From Paenibacillus tianmuensis (GTDB lineage Bacteria > Bacillota > Bacilli > Paenibacillales > NBRC-103111), in assembly GCF_900100345.1 (NCBI RefSeq), contig NZ_FMTT01000034.1, forward strand, positions 1 to 61,407: DNA of 61,407 bases, given 5' to 3'. Below are positions 38,286-47,582 of the stretch, piece after piece; the stretch's first letter is position 1, and every line of letters starts with the position of its first letter. A model generated the notes under the pieces. The model was not told the origin of the DNA, did not search any database, and saw nothing but the letters and a program-made list of their open reading frames with translations. A program made the position numbers and the translations under genes.

Positions 38286-38846
38286 TCAGCCGTTGAATTT
38301 GGCCATTGTCTTCTCGAACGGATGCTCCAGGATATGTTCCATGGCATCCACGGTCTTGTCGAGCAGCCCGGGCATCTCCTGAAACTCTTCTTTGCTGAAC
38401 GGGCTCAACACGTAATCGGCGATGTCTCTGCCGGGCGCAGGCCGCGAAATACCCATTCGAATGCGCTGAAACGACTGCGTGCCCAAGTGGGCGATAGATG
38501 ACTTGATCCCGTTGTGCCCGCCCGCGCTTCCTTGATAGCGCAGCCGGATTTGCCCGTAGGGCGTATCCAGATCGTCATAGACGACGATAAGGTCCCCGAT
38601 GGCCGCTTTGTAAAAATCCATAAAGGCACGGATCGACTCCCCTGACAAGTTCATGTACGTCTGCGGCTTCAGCAGATACACCTTCTGTCCCGCGACATGG
38701 CCTTCTCCCAGCAGTCCCTTGCATTTGCTTTGCGTAATTTTGATGCCGTGCTTATCGGCAAAACGGTCCAGCGCCATAAAACCAATATTATGCCGCGTCG
38801 CTTCGTACTGCCGTCCCGGATTGCCGAGACCCACAAACCATTTCAA
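38286..38846 (-). CDS. pth: Peptidyl-tRNA hydrolase
   Basis: Recycles peptidyl-tRNA released from ribosomes. The 186-residue product has FVGLGNPGRQYEATRHNIGF (catalytic His20), LLKPQTYMNLSG, VVYDDLDTPYG with the catalytic Asp, and GSAGGHNGIKSSI. Called spoVC in B. subtilis. It sits between rplY and fin. Confidence 0.97.
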   Translation of the reverse strand: MKWFVGLGNPGRQYEATRHNIGFMALDRFADKHGIKITQSKCKGLLGEGHVAGQKVYLLKPQTYMNLSGESIRAFMDFYKAAIGDLIVVYDDLDTPYGQIRLRYQGSAGGHNGIKSSIAHLGTQSFQRIRMGISRPAPGRDIADYVLSPFSKEEFQEMPGLLDKTVDAMEHILEHPFEKTMAKFNG

Positions 38847-38964
38847 CCTGACCTGCCCCTTTCAACTCCATGGGGTGAAACGATACCCTCAACTTATCAT
38901 AACCGAAAAAAACGTCCCGCGCCAATTTCGCGATACTCGGCAGATACGGCGTCCGCCGGACATA

Positions 38965-38999
38965 AAGAAAAAAAGCGCATCGATCCAAGCCGATACGCT
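38965..38999 (-). terminator. Rho-independent terminator after rplY
   Basis: Minus strand AGCGTATCG / CGATGCGCT stem (one G-U) with an 8-nt loop and TTTTTTTC tail, starting 9 nt past the rplY stop. Confidence 0.9.
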
Positions 39000-39008
39000 C
39001 TCTCTAAA

Positions 39009-39626
39009 TTATGCCTCAGTCTTCTCCGCCGTCTCGGCGGCATTCCCGGCCGGAGCTTCCGCTTCCGGCTCGGCTTCTTTCTGCGGCGTCAAGATCGTGG
39101 CGAGCACGTCATGCACGTCCGTCTTCACTTCGACGCCCTCCGGCAGCTTGAGCTCGGATACGAGCATGCTTTGTCCGATCTCAAGCCCGCTGACATCGAC
39201 TTCGATGGAGGCCGGGATATGCTGCGGCAGGCAGCGGATTTCGATTTCGTGGTGCTGAACTTGCAGAATCCCGCCGACCTTAACCCCCTCCGGGTCTCCG
39301 ATATATTCCAGCCGAACCGTCGTCTGAACCGGCTCGTCCATGTTGATTTGATGAAAATCGACATGCAGCAGCTGGCGGCTCAGCGCATCCCGCTGCACTT
39401 CGTTGATCATGACCGGCTGCTTGCCAAATTGCGGAATGTCCATATCGATAACCGCATGCGGATTCGTCTTCAGCAGCGCGAGCAGCTCCTTCTGGTCAAT
39501 GGCGATCGGCGTCTGCGTTACTTTTTTTCCGTAGACGACGCCGGGGACTTTTCCCTCGGCCCGGAGCCGGTTGCGGTCGCCTTTCGTCCGGCCCGTCCGA
39601 GCTTCCGCTTTGAGCGATGTAGCCAT
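39009..39626 (-). CDS. rplY: 50S ribosomal protein L25 (Ctc type)
   Basis: A 205-residue long-form L25: an N-terminal 5S rRNA-binding beta barrel (residues about 5-95, LKAEARTGRTKGDRNRLRAEG) and the C-terminal TL5 domain, then an acidic alanine-rich tail. B. subtilis ctc is a general-stress gene. Its AAGGAGG ribosome-binding site is buried in a long hairpin. In B. subtilis prs separates glmU and ctc; here prs is absent. Confidence 0.96.
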   Translation of the reverse strand: MATSLKAEARTGRTKGDRNRLRAEGKVPGVVYGKKVTQTPIAIDQKELLALLKTNPHAVIDMDIPQFGKQPVMINEVQRDALSRQLLHVDFHQINMDEPVQTTVRLEYIGDPEGVKVGGILQVQHHEIEIRCLPQHIPASIEVDVSGLEIGQSMLVSELKLPEGVEVKTDVHDVLATILTPQKEAEPEAEAPAGNAAETAEKTEA

Positions 39627-39631
39627 AAGAA

Positions 39632-39689
39632 AACCTCCTTCAATTTGGGTGCCCTAGCTTCTTACTACTTTACCCAATGGAAGGAGGTT
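39632..39689 (-). promoter_or_regulatory. Hairpin that sequesters the rplY ribosome-binding site
   Basis: In the rplY leader AACCTCCTTC (39689-39680 on the minus strand) is exactly complementary to GAAGGAGGTT (39641-39632), which contains the Shine-Dalgarno. An inner TTGGGT / ACCCAA stem (39677-39672 / 39650-39645) adds six pairs after a small internal loop. The ATG follows five bases after the stem. This suggests translational control; a weak terminator role is an alternative. Confidence 0.8.
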
Positions 39690-39743
39690 CGAAACATCGC
39701 TGCATAGGATTTGCGGCAAGTTCCTTCGTTAATCGCTCCGCTC

Positions 39744-41135
39744 TTACTTCTTCGCCTTTTTCGCCGCAAATTTGGAGCGAAGCTTGTCAGCGTAACCGCG
39801 CTTGTTCACCTGACGCTCCCGGGCAATCGCCACGTCGCTGTCCCCTACTTCATGCGTAATGGTGGAACCGGCCACGACATAGGCTCCTTTGCCGATTTTA
39901 ACCGGAGCGATGAGGTTGACATTGCTGCCGATAAACGCATCCTCCTCCACTTCGGTCAGCTGTTTGTTGAAGCCGTCGTAGTTGACGGTAATCGCTCCGC
40001 AGCCAAAGTTGACATTCCGGCCGATGACCGCATCGCCGACGTAGCTTAAATGCGACACTTTCACATCATCTGCAAGCTTGGCGTTTTTGATTTCGACGAA
40101 ATCGCCGATTTTTACGTTCTGGCCAAGATCCGCTCCCGGCCGCAAATAAGCATATGGTCCTACGGACGATCCGGCGCCTACGAGCGCTTCCTGAAGCACG
40201 GAGTGCTTGACGGTGACGCCGCTGCCAATCGTACTATCCGTGATATCCGCTTGCGGTCCGATGACGCAGTCTTCACCGATTACCGTTTTTCCCCGGAGCG
40301 CCGTTCCCGGCAGCAATACCGTATCCGCTCCGATCTCCACGTCCGCTTCAATATATGTGCTTGCCGGATCGATCATCGTCACCCCGGCGAGCATATGGCG
40401 TCGGTTAATCCGATCGCGCATCGTTTGCTCCGCTACGGACAGCTGCAGACGGTCGTTGACGCCGAACGACTCCGCCTCGTCTTCCAGCACGTAGCCTTCG
40501 ACAATTTGCCCCTGACCAACCAGAATGCCGATCACGTCCGTAATGTAGTATTCGTTCTGCGCATTATCGTTCTTTACAAGCGCCAGCGCTTCAAACAGCT
40601 TCCGATTATCGAAGCAGTAGGTGCCGACGTTCGTCTCTTTGACCAGACGCTGCGCCTCGTTACAGTCCTTCTGCTCCACGATTTGCGTCACATGCCCGCG
40701 CTCGTCCCGGATGATCCGCCCGTACCCGGTAGGATCGTCAACAACCGCCGTCAGCAGCGTGGCCGCCGCCCCCTTCTCCTGGTGCAGCTTGATCATTCCT
40801 TCAAGAGTGCTATCCGAAATCAGTGGCGTATCTCCGTAGATGACAATCGTCAAGCCATCCTCCGCGGCAAGCAGATTCTCGGCCTGAAGCACGGCGTGGC
40901 CTGTCCCGAGCTGCTGCTCCTGCAGCGCATACTCAACCCGGTCGCCCAAATACGTTTGAACGGCTTCCGCTCCGTGACCGACGACGACGACTGTACGAGA
41001 AGCATGTATATTTTCCAGTGCGGTAACCACATGATCGACCATCGGTTTACCGCATACCGGGTGCAGCACTTTATATAGTTTCGATTTCATCCGTTTCCCC
41101 TGACCTGCAGCCAGTACGATCCCCATGATGTTCAA
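39744..41135 (-). CDS. glmU: Bifunctional UDP-GlcNAc pyrophosphorylase / GlcN-1-P acetyltransferase
   Basis: Makes UDP-N-acetylglucosamine for peptidoglycan. About 463 residues: nucleotidyltransferase domain with VLAAGQGKRMKSKLYKVLHP and QQLGTGHAVLQA, then a left-handed beta helix with hexapeptide repeats and NFGCGAITVNYDG. The likely start is TTG at 41135 behind AAAGGGGATGG; the ATG at 41126 is an alternative. The frame extends upstream but without homology. Confidence 0.95.
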   Translation of the reverse strand: MNIMGIVLAAGQGKRMKSKLYKVLHPVCGKPMVDHVVTALENIHASRTVVVVGHGAEAVQTYLGDRVEYALQEQQLGTGHAVLQAENLLAAEDGLTIVIYGDTPLISDSTLEGMIKLHQEKGAAATLLTAVVDDPTGYGRIIRDERGHVTQIVEQKDCNEAQRLVKETNVGTYCFDNRKLFEALALVKNDNAQNEYYITDVIGILVGQGQIVEGYVLEDEAESFGVNDRLQLSVAEQTMRDRINRRHMLAGVTMIDPASTYIEADVEIGADTVLLPGTALRGKTVIGEDCVIGPQADITDSTIGSGVTVKHSVLQEALVGAGSSVGPYAYLRPGADLGQNVKIGDFVEIKNAKLADDVKVSHLSYVGDAVIGRNVNFGCGAITVNYDGFNKQLTEVEEDAFIGSNVNLIAPVKIGKGAYVVAGSTITHEVGDSDVAIARERQVNKRGYADKLRSKFAAKKAKK

Positions 41136-41232
41136 GTTTCGTCCATCCCCTTTAATCCAATGTATTATTTTCTTTTTATGATACGGTTTCTGTCTTTGAA
41201 ACGCCAGTCCCAATATATCCTGCCGGTTATAA

Positions 41233-41258
41233 AAGAAAAGAGAGCCTTTTGGCCCTCT
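41233..41258 (-). terminator. Rho-independent terminator after spoVG
   Basis: Minus strand GAGGGCC-AAAA-GGCTCTC then TTTTCTTTT, 12 nt past the spoVG stop. Confidence 0.85.
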
Positions 41259-41270
41259 TCATTGATCGTA

Positions 41271-41555
41271 TTAAGCTCCTTCTTCGATGACTTCCTCTTC
41301 CGTTGCGGCACGCTCGTATTCCGCTAACACGGCCGCTTGAATTTTCTCCCGTGTGGAAGAAGAAATCGGGTGAGCGATATCTCTGAATTCCCCGTCCGGG
41401 GTCCGCTTGCTAGGCATAGCCACGAACATGCCGTTGTTACCGTCAATCACACGAATGTCATGGACTACAAATTCGTTATCGATGGTAATGGAAGCAATGG
41501 CTTTCATTCTGCCCTCGGAGTTCACCCTGCGAAGTCTGACGTCTGTAATTTGCAC
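41271..41555 (-). CDS. spoVG: SpoVG RNA/DNA-binding regulator
   Basis: About 94 residues from the GTG at 41555 ([20 protein letters not shown]), which matches the normal SpoVG start; the longer frame adds residues that are not SpoVG-like. The core [30 protein letters not shown] is highly conserved. It influences septation and cortex formation and binds nucleic acid. Preceded by a sigma-H promoter. Confidence 0.96.
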   Translation of the reverse strand: MQITDVRLRRVNSEGRMKAIASITIDNEFVVHDIRVIDGNNGMFVAMPSKRTPDGEFRDIAHPISSSTREKIQAAVLAEYERAATEEEVIEEGA

Positions 41556-41597
41556 TTCTGATTCACCACCTTTTTCCATCTTGGAGACGTGAACTAT

Positions 41598-41626
41598 AAA
41601 TTCCACATTTTAGGGCAAATTCCTGC
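41598..41626 (-). promoter_or_regulatory. Sigma-H promoter of spoVG
   Basis: Minus strand -35 GCAGGAATT (41618-41626) and -10 GTGGAATTT (41598-41606), 11 bp apart. Both fit the sigma-H consensus RnAGGAwWW / RnnGAATww completely and resemble the B. subtilis spoVG promoter. The AT-rich flank is a possible AbrB target. Confidence 0.85.
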
Positions 41627-41677
41627 TATATCTCTAAAGTTTTTGAGCAATTTTATAAATACTTTATAAATTTGAAA

Positions 41678-42070
41678 TTATTCGACACTTAACGCCGCAA
41701 TAAGCTCGATTTCGACAAGTACGTCCTTCGGCAATCGTGCAACTTCGACAGTCGAACGCGCCGGTTTGTGGTTCCCGAAGTAGGCTGCATAGATTTCATT
41801 CACCTGGGCGAACTGATTCATGTCCTTGATGAACACCGTTGCCTTGATCACGCTCTCGAATGTTGCCCCCGCTTCCTCCAATACCGCTTTCAAATTGCGG
41901 AAAACTTGGTGCGTCTGCTCGGCAATGCCGCCTTCGACGATTTGGCCTTCGGGATTGAGCGGAATTTGACCGGAGGTAAATAACAGATTGCCGAATTTGA
42001 TTGCTTGTGAATAAGGACCGATAGCGGCAGGCGCCCGGTCCGTAGAGATACGTTCTAATGTCATATGCAT
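41678..42070 (-). CDS. ridA: RidA family enamine/imine deaminase
   Basis: A 130-residue protein (YabJ). Motifs: [25 protein letters not shown], and the C-terminal [22 protein letters not shown] with the active-site arginine. It hydrolyses reactive enamines and in B. subtilis lies in the purR-yabJ-spoVG cluster, as here. ATG or an in-frame ATG two codons on. Confidence 0.95.
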   Translation of the reverse strand: MHMTLERISTDRAPAAIGPYSQAIKFGNLLFTSGQIPLNPEGQIVEGGIAEQTHQVFRNLKAVLEEAGATFESVIKATVFIKDMNQFAQVNEIYAAYFGNHKPARSTVEVARLPKDVLVEIELIAALSVE

Positions 42071-42073
42071 TTG

Positions 42074-42919
42074 TCACTCCTCAATTAGATTAGAAACCTC
42101 TTCTTGAAAATAATTGCCCGGCTCAGCCGTAATCTCCCGCGTTTTCGGATCGACGGCGGACAGCTTGGCGAGCGAGACGTAATCCTCGATCAAATGCTCC
42201 TCGACTTCGCCCGACTCGACGAATACGCCGACGCCTTTGACCGTGGCTTTAAACTCCTGCAGCAAGTCCATCATGCCGTGAATCGTTCCACCCACCCGCA
42301 TGAAATCGTCGATGATCAGCACCTTGGCTTCTTCCTTGAGCGCCCGTCTGGACAAAGACATCGTCTGAATGCGTTTATTCGAGCCGGATACGTAGTTGAT
42401 GCTGACGGCGGAACCCTCCGTCACTTTATTGTCGCGGCGCACGATGACGACCGGCAGGTTCAAATAAGTAGCCGTGGCATAGGCCAGCGGAATGCCTTTC
42501 GTTTCCACCGTCATGACCACATCGATATCGTTGCCCGAAAAGGCGGAAGCGAACATTTTGCCGACTTCATTCAAAATCATCGGCTGCCCCATAATATCGG
42601 ACATATACAAATACCCGCCCGGCAGGATGCGTTCGGGCTGCTCCAACTGGCGGCACAACTGGGTGATAAATTGCAATGAATGCGATTTCGATACTTTCGG
42701 TATGAACTTGACGCCGCCGGCTGCACCCGCAAGCGTCAGAAGCTCCCCAAGGCCTTCCTCTTCAAACACTTCTTTAATGATGGCCAAATCTTCGCTGATG
42801 GACGATTTGGCGGAATGATATCGGTCTGCAAATGTCGTCAAAGGAATCAGCGTATGGGGGCGGATCAGCAAGTATTGGGTCATCTCGACCAATCTTGCGC
42901 TTCTTTTTAATTTCTTCAT
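42074..42919 (-). CDS. purR: Purine operon repressor PurR
   Basis: A 281-residue repressor of purine synthesis genes: winged-helix DNA-binding domain (residues 1-75) and a phosphoribosyltransferase-like domain whose PRPP loop is VLIIDDFMRVGGTIHGM (about 200-216). High PRPP weakens DNA binding. It is followed 3 nt later by ridA. Confidence 0.96.
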   Translation of the reverse strand: MKKLKRSARLVEMTQYLLIRPHTLIPLTTFADRYHSAKSSISEDLAIIKEVFEEEGLGELLTLAGAAGGVKFIPKVSKSHSLQFITQLCRQLEQPERILPGGYLYMSDIMGQPMILNEVGKMFASAFSGNDIDVVMTVETKGIPLAYATATYLNLPVVIVRRDNKVTEGSAVSINYVSGSNKRIQTMSLSRRALKEEAKVLIIDDFMRVGGTIHGMMDLLQEFKATVKGVGVFVESGEVEEHLIEDYVSLAKLSAVDPKTREITAEPGNYFQEEVSNLIEE

Positions 42920-42953
42920 GAGCGTTCCCCCTACACGTCGGATAAATAGCTAT

Positions 42954-42966
42954 AAACCCGAATAAT
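42954..42966 (+). promoter_or_regulatory. Possible PurBox near the purR start site
   Basis: Plus strand AAACCCGAATAAT resembles the PurBox AWWWCCGAACWWT with one change in the core. It lies near the predicted purR transcription start, consistent with autoregulation. Only one box was recognised. Confidence 0.35.
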
Positions 42967-42974
42967 ATATTGTG

Positions 42975-43004
42975 AATATACCATTTTTATACGTATTTAT
43001 TCAA
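42975..43004 (-). promoter_or_regulatory. Sigma-A promoter of purR
   Basis: Minus strand TTGAAT (42999-43004), 18 bp, TATATT (42975-42980). Confidence 0.6.
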
Positions 43005-43052
43005 GCATCCATGCAAAAGATGATGACACAAACGTGACATTCACGGGTTCCT

Positions 43053-43907
43053 TTATGTAAGCAGGCGGACAGCGAACACATCCTTGCAAAATCCCCGCAG
43101 CCCGTTGTAAATGCGCGGAATTTTCGTTTCCTTGGACACGAGGCCGAACACTGTCGGACCGCTGCCCGACATTAGCACGCCTTCGGCGCCCAGCTTGACC
43201 ATAACTTCCTTCAGCTGGCGCACTTCGGGATACAGGTCCAACGTCACTTCCTCCAGCACGTTGCCCAGCTCGCCGCACAGAAGATCAAATCGTTTCTCGC
43301 GAATCGCCCGAAGGACGCCTTCCGTCGACGGATGCTTGCGGATTCCCGCAGCGTTCAGCTTGCCGTATATTTCCGAGGTGGACACATTGATCGGTGGCTT
43401 GGCCAAAATGACCCAGCACTGAGGCGGCGATTCGATCGGCTCCAGCTTCTCTCCGCGGCCGCGCGCAATGGCCGTCCCTCCCGTCACGCAAAAGGGTACG
43501 TCCGAGCCGAGTTCAGCTCCAAGCTTCTGCAGCTCGTCCGTTCCGATCCCAAGCCTCCACAGCCGGTTCAAGCCGCGCAGCGTCGCTGCCGCATCACTGC
43601 TCCCTCCGGCCAGGCCCGCGGCAACGGGAATCTTTTTGTCCAAATGAATATATACGCCCTGTTTTACGTCGTACCGGTCTTTAATGAGCCGGGCGGCCTG
43701 AAAGGCAAGGTTCTTTTCGTCGAGCGGGATATACCCGGCTTGGCTGGAAATAATGATCGTATCGCGGGGCAGTTCCTGCATCTCGATACGGTCCGCCAAA
43801 TCGACCATGGTCATCACCATTTCGACCTCATGGTAACCGTCTTCACGCTTATGTAAAACATCCAGCGACAAATTGATTTTTGCTGGCGCTTTCTCAAACA
43901 CTTTCAT
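43053..43907 (-). CDS. ispE: 4-(cytidine 5'-diphospho)-2-C-methyl-D-erythritol kinase
   Basis: GHMP kinase of the MEP isoprenoid pathway. From the ATG at 43907 (behind GAAGGTG) it is 284 residues: [14 protein letters not shown], the ATP loop [15 protein letters not shown] (94-108), and [14 protein letters not shown] near the end. It lies between sspF and purR as in B. subtilis (yabH). Confidence 0.96.
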   Translation of the reverse strand: MKVFEKAPAKINLSLDVLHKREDGYHEVEMVMTMVDLADRIEMQELPRDTIIISSQAGYIPLDEKNLAFQAARLIKDRYDVKQGVYIHLDKKIPVAAGLAGGSSDAAATLRGLNRLWRLGIGTDELQKLGAELGSDVPFCVTGGTAIARGRGEKLEPIESPPQCWVILAKPPINVSTSEIYGKLNAAGIRKHPSTEGVLRAIREKRFDLLCGELGNVLEEVTLDLYPEVRQLKEVMVKLGAEGVLMSGSGPTVFGLVSKETKIPRIYNGLRGFCKDVFAVRLLT

Positions 43908-43991
43908 GTCGACACCTTCTTTGCACCTGTCTGTCATCCCGTTAATCGAAGGCATGATGCCGTTCATCCTAATACTATACCAAAAGCGCTA

Positions 43992-44029
43992 CAAAAAAAA
44001 GCTAAAGCTCCATACGGACGCTCTAGCTT
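43992..44029 (-). terminator. Rho-independent terminator after sspF
   Basis: Minus strand AAGCTA-GAGC / GCT-TTAGCTT stem and a run of eight T residues. Confidence 0.85.
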
Positions 44030-44058
44030 GAGGATTCTCCGGAAATGAATGTCCGTCC

Positions 44059-44397
44059 TTACGGCGCAAAGGAGGTGTGGCCCGTTTGAACCGGATTTGG
44101 GGCAACTGTATAAGCGGGCGGCAACCCGGCGTAAGGCGGTTGACCGTAAGTCGCGTTGGCTTGAGAACCAACCGGCCCCGGCTGACTGCCGACCGGTTCG
44201 CGTACCGGGGCAGCCGTCGAGTGCTGATTCGCCAAAGCCTGCTCGGCGATTTGGATCGCGCGTTTGACCATATTGCCCGCATCCTTCGTACGAATACCGC
44301 TCCAACCTTCCTGTTGAACCGTCTCATAGAAGCCCAAATCTTTGGCCAGCTCGTACTTGAATGATTCCGACATGACGCCCCGACTTCTACGTCCCAT
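44059..44397 (-). CDS. sspF: Small acid-soluble spore protein SspF with extended tail
   Basis: The first about 58 residues are an alpha/beta-type minor [44 protein letters not shown] and [14 protein letters not shown]. It binds and protects spore DNA. Unlike the roughly 60-residue B. subtilis SspF, this one has a further 54-residue tail rich in P, Q, A, G and Y. No frameshift is needed to explain it. A sigma-G promoter lies upstream. Confidence 0.93.
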   Translation of the reverse strand: MGRRSRGVMSESFKYELAKDLGFYETVQQEGWSGIRTKDAGNMVKRAIQIAEQALANQHSTAAPVREPVGSQPGPVGSQANATYGQPPYAGLPPAYTVAPNPVQTGHTSFAP

Positions 44398-44436
44398 ATT
44401 GCGTCCCCCCTCATAACGATGATGGTATCCGTGATC

Positions 44437-44466
44437 TATTATGCGCCTGACGCAGCAATATCATAC
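44437..44466 (-). promoter_or_regulatory. Sigma-G promoter of sspF
   Basis: Minus strand -35 GTATG (44462-44466), 18 bp, -10 CATAATA (44437-44443), fitting the forespore sigma-G consensus. Confidence 0.75.
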
Positions 44467-44510
44467 GGTCCCGCAGTCTTTTCCAAGGAAAGGGAGAGCT
44501 AACCTTCATT

Positions 44511-44545
44511 AAAAAAACGGCTGACCGCTAGTACGGCCAACCGTT
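44511..44545 (-). terminator. Rho-independent terminator after veg
   Basis: Minus strand AACGGTTGGCCG / CGGTCAGCCGTT 12-bp stem with TTTTTTT tail. Confidence 0.93.
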
Positions 44546-44551
44546 ATGTAC

Positions 44552-44824
44552 TTATTGATGTATCGTAATCCGCACTTCACCGTCATCGCCATGCACAGTA
44601 ACTTCGACGGATTCTGTCAGGATGTCTGCGTAGCTGTAAGAAACACGCTTGAATGCATGCTGCTCCTGATCCAGCTTGACAATAAAAACGGAAGGGTAGG
44701 TTTCCTCCAATACACCGGATCGTTCGATTGTCTTACGGCGACCACCATTCGCTTTTAACATAATCTTTTGTCCGACATGAGGTTCCAAACTACGTTTGAT
44801 CTCCAACAGCGAATTTTTTGCCAT
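44552..44824 (-). CDS. veg: Veg protein
   Basis: A 90-residue, highly conserved Firmicutes protein ([41 protein letters not shown] core, [12 protein letters not shown]). Linked to biofilm formation in B. subtilis; mechanism unclear. Expressed from two very strong tandem promoters. Confidence 0.95.
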   Translation of the reverse strand: MAKNSLLEIKRSLEPHVGQKIMLKANGGRRKTIERSGVLEETYPSVFIVKLDQEQHAFKRVSYSYADILTESVEVTVHGDDGEVRITIHQ

Positions 44825-44851
44825 TGACTACTACCACCTCTTTCCTTAACG

Positions 44852-44880
44852 ATTATAACGCAACGACAGTAGTATGTCAA
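44852..44880 (-). promoter_or_regulatory. veg promoter P2 (perfect consensus)
   Basis: Minus strand TTGACA (44875-44880), 17 bp, TATAAT (44852-44857). Confidence 0.9.
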
Positions 44881-44892
44881 TTTAAACCGAAT

Positions 44893-44922
44893 ATTATATC
44901 AGCCATACAAACCGGTTGTCAA
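44893..44922 (-). promoter_or_regulatory. veg promoter P1 (perfect consensus)
   Basis: Minus strand TTGACA (44917-44922), 18 bp, TATAAT (44893-44898), 41 bp upstream of P2. Confidence 0.88.
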
Positions 44923-45011
44923 CGGATTTTTTCCTTAATGTGATGCGATATTCCAAAAAGATCAAGGGTACCCCGTTCACAAAATTGTAAATAATTGCTA
45001 CGTCAGGCAAA

Positions 45012-45034
45012 ATAAAAAGCACCTTTCGGCGCTT
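45012..45034 (-). terminator. Rho-independent terminator at the end of yabG
   Basis: Minus strand AAGCGCC-GAAA-GGTGCTT then TTTAT. The stem overlaps the yabG stop codon. Confidence 0.85.
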
Positions 45035-45920
45035 ATTTACGAATCGCGTATTCCATTCGGGGAACCCCCCGGCGATAGCTCCCGCGGGATTCGATACCGC
45101 CCAGCCCTTCCAATCCGCTGTGTGTCAACCCGATGACATCGACGATATTCACCGTGTCCTTAATGGGGGTAAATGCTACCTTTGCCGCGATGCACAGCGG
45201 ATCGAGCGCGTGAATCAACACGCGGGCCGGCGAACTGGCATAATTGGCCCCGGCTTGCATCAATGCTTCAAAATGCGACTGGCACGCTCCTGCGACGATC
45301 GTCAGGGCATCGCGGTTTTTTTCGAACTGTCGGGCCACGCGAACGGCATTGACGAAATTATGCGAGTTTTTGTAACTGGTGAGCTGAGTAATATCCCCAT
45401 TGGTTCGCCCGCGATGCTTCAGAAGCCCGTCGTGACCCGTAATCACGACGATATCCGGCTGCAATTGGGGCAGCAGGCGGTAAAGTGCATCGGCCATATT
45501 CGCCTCCGCTACATAGTAGCCGTCCGCCGGAACGCGGAGCTCATTGTAGAGAAGCATGCATTTGCGCAAGTAGTTCGGATCACCGTCCAAATGCAGGACT
45601 TTGCCAGGCAATTCGAAGTAAGTTGGGCGCGGCTTGGAAGAGTCCGCAGGCTGCTCCGCGCTTTGCCATCCATCCGACTGCGCCTGCGGGGCAGCTCCGG
45701 CTCCCGATCGTCTCATAGCTTCCAGCCATTTGGGACGCATCGCCCCTATCTTTTCAAGGGGATCGATCTGCGGAGCCATCACCAAATCCCGGAACGGGGC
45801 ATCCGCCAGCAAGCGAAGTTCCACCCCGCGTAATATGGCCTGCTGCTGCCGGAATTCATGAATTTTGAATACAACGTCACCGCCATACGACTTCCGAGTG
45901 ACCAGGTCTCCCTGCTTCAT
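45033..45920 (-). CDS. yabG: Sporulation-specific protease YabG
   Basis: A 295-residue protein of the YabG peptidase family, which processes spore coat proteins before crosslinking. Visible family features include GDLVTRKSYGGDVVFKI at the N terminus, DIVVITGHDGLLKHRG in the middle and VAGACQSHFEALMQAGANYASSP, which carries the likely catalytic Cys and is preceded by a His. It lies between rsmA and veg as in B. subtilis. Confidence 0.93.
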   Translation of the reverse strand: MKQGDLVTRKSYGGDVVFKIHEFRQQQAILRGVELRLLADAPFRDLVMAPQIDPLEKIGAMRPKWLEAMRRSGAGAAPQAQSDGWQSAEQPADSSKPRPTYFELPGKVLHLDGDPNYLRKCMLLYNELRVPADGYYVAEANMADALYRLLPQLQPDIVVITGHDGLLKHRGRTNGDITQLTSYKNSHNFVNAVRVARQFEKNRDALTIVAGACQSHFEALMQAGANYASSPARVLIHALDPLCIAAKVAFTPIKDTVNIVDVIGLTHSGLEGLGGIESRGSYRRGVPRMEYAIRK

Positions 45921-46001
45921 GGCTGCATCGCCTCCTCGACTATCGTATGGCGGATATGGGCAAATGGTGCAGGGACAACCGCCCGCTATCGTCCGGGCCG
46001 G

Positions 46002-47473
<1,472 letters not shown>

Positions 47474-47506
47474 GTCTCTTCGACGTACCTTCTTTCATAA
47501 ACAAGA

Positions 47507-47542
47507 GAAAAAGAAGAGGGACATCGCCGTACCTCTTCTTCA
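47507..47542 (-). terminator. Rho-independent terminator after yabE
   Basis: Minus strand AAGAAGAGG / CCTCTTCTT stem with a TTTCTC tail, 40 nt past the yabE stop. Confidence 0.8.
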
Positions 47543-47582
47543 TCCGTTCTATATATGATGAGTCTGCCCTAATTGCGCATCC

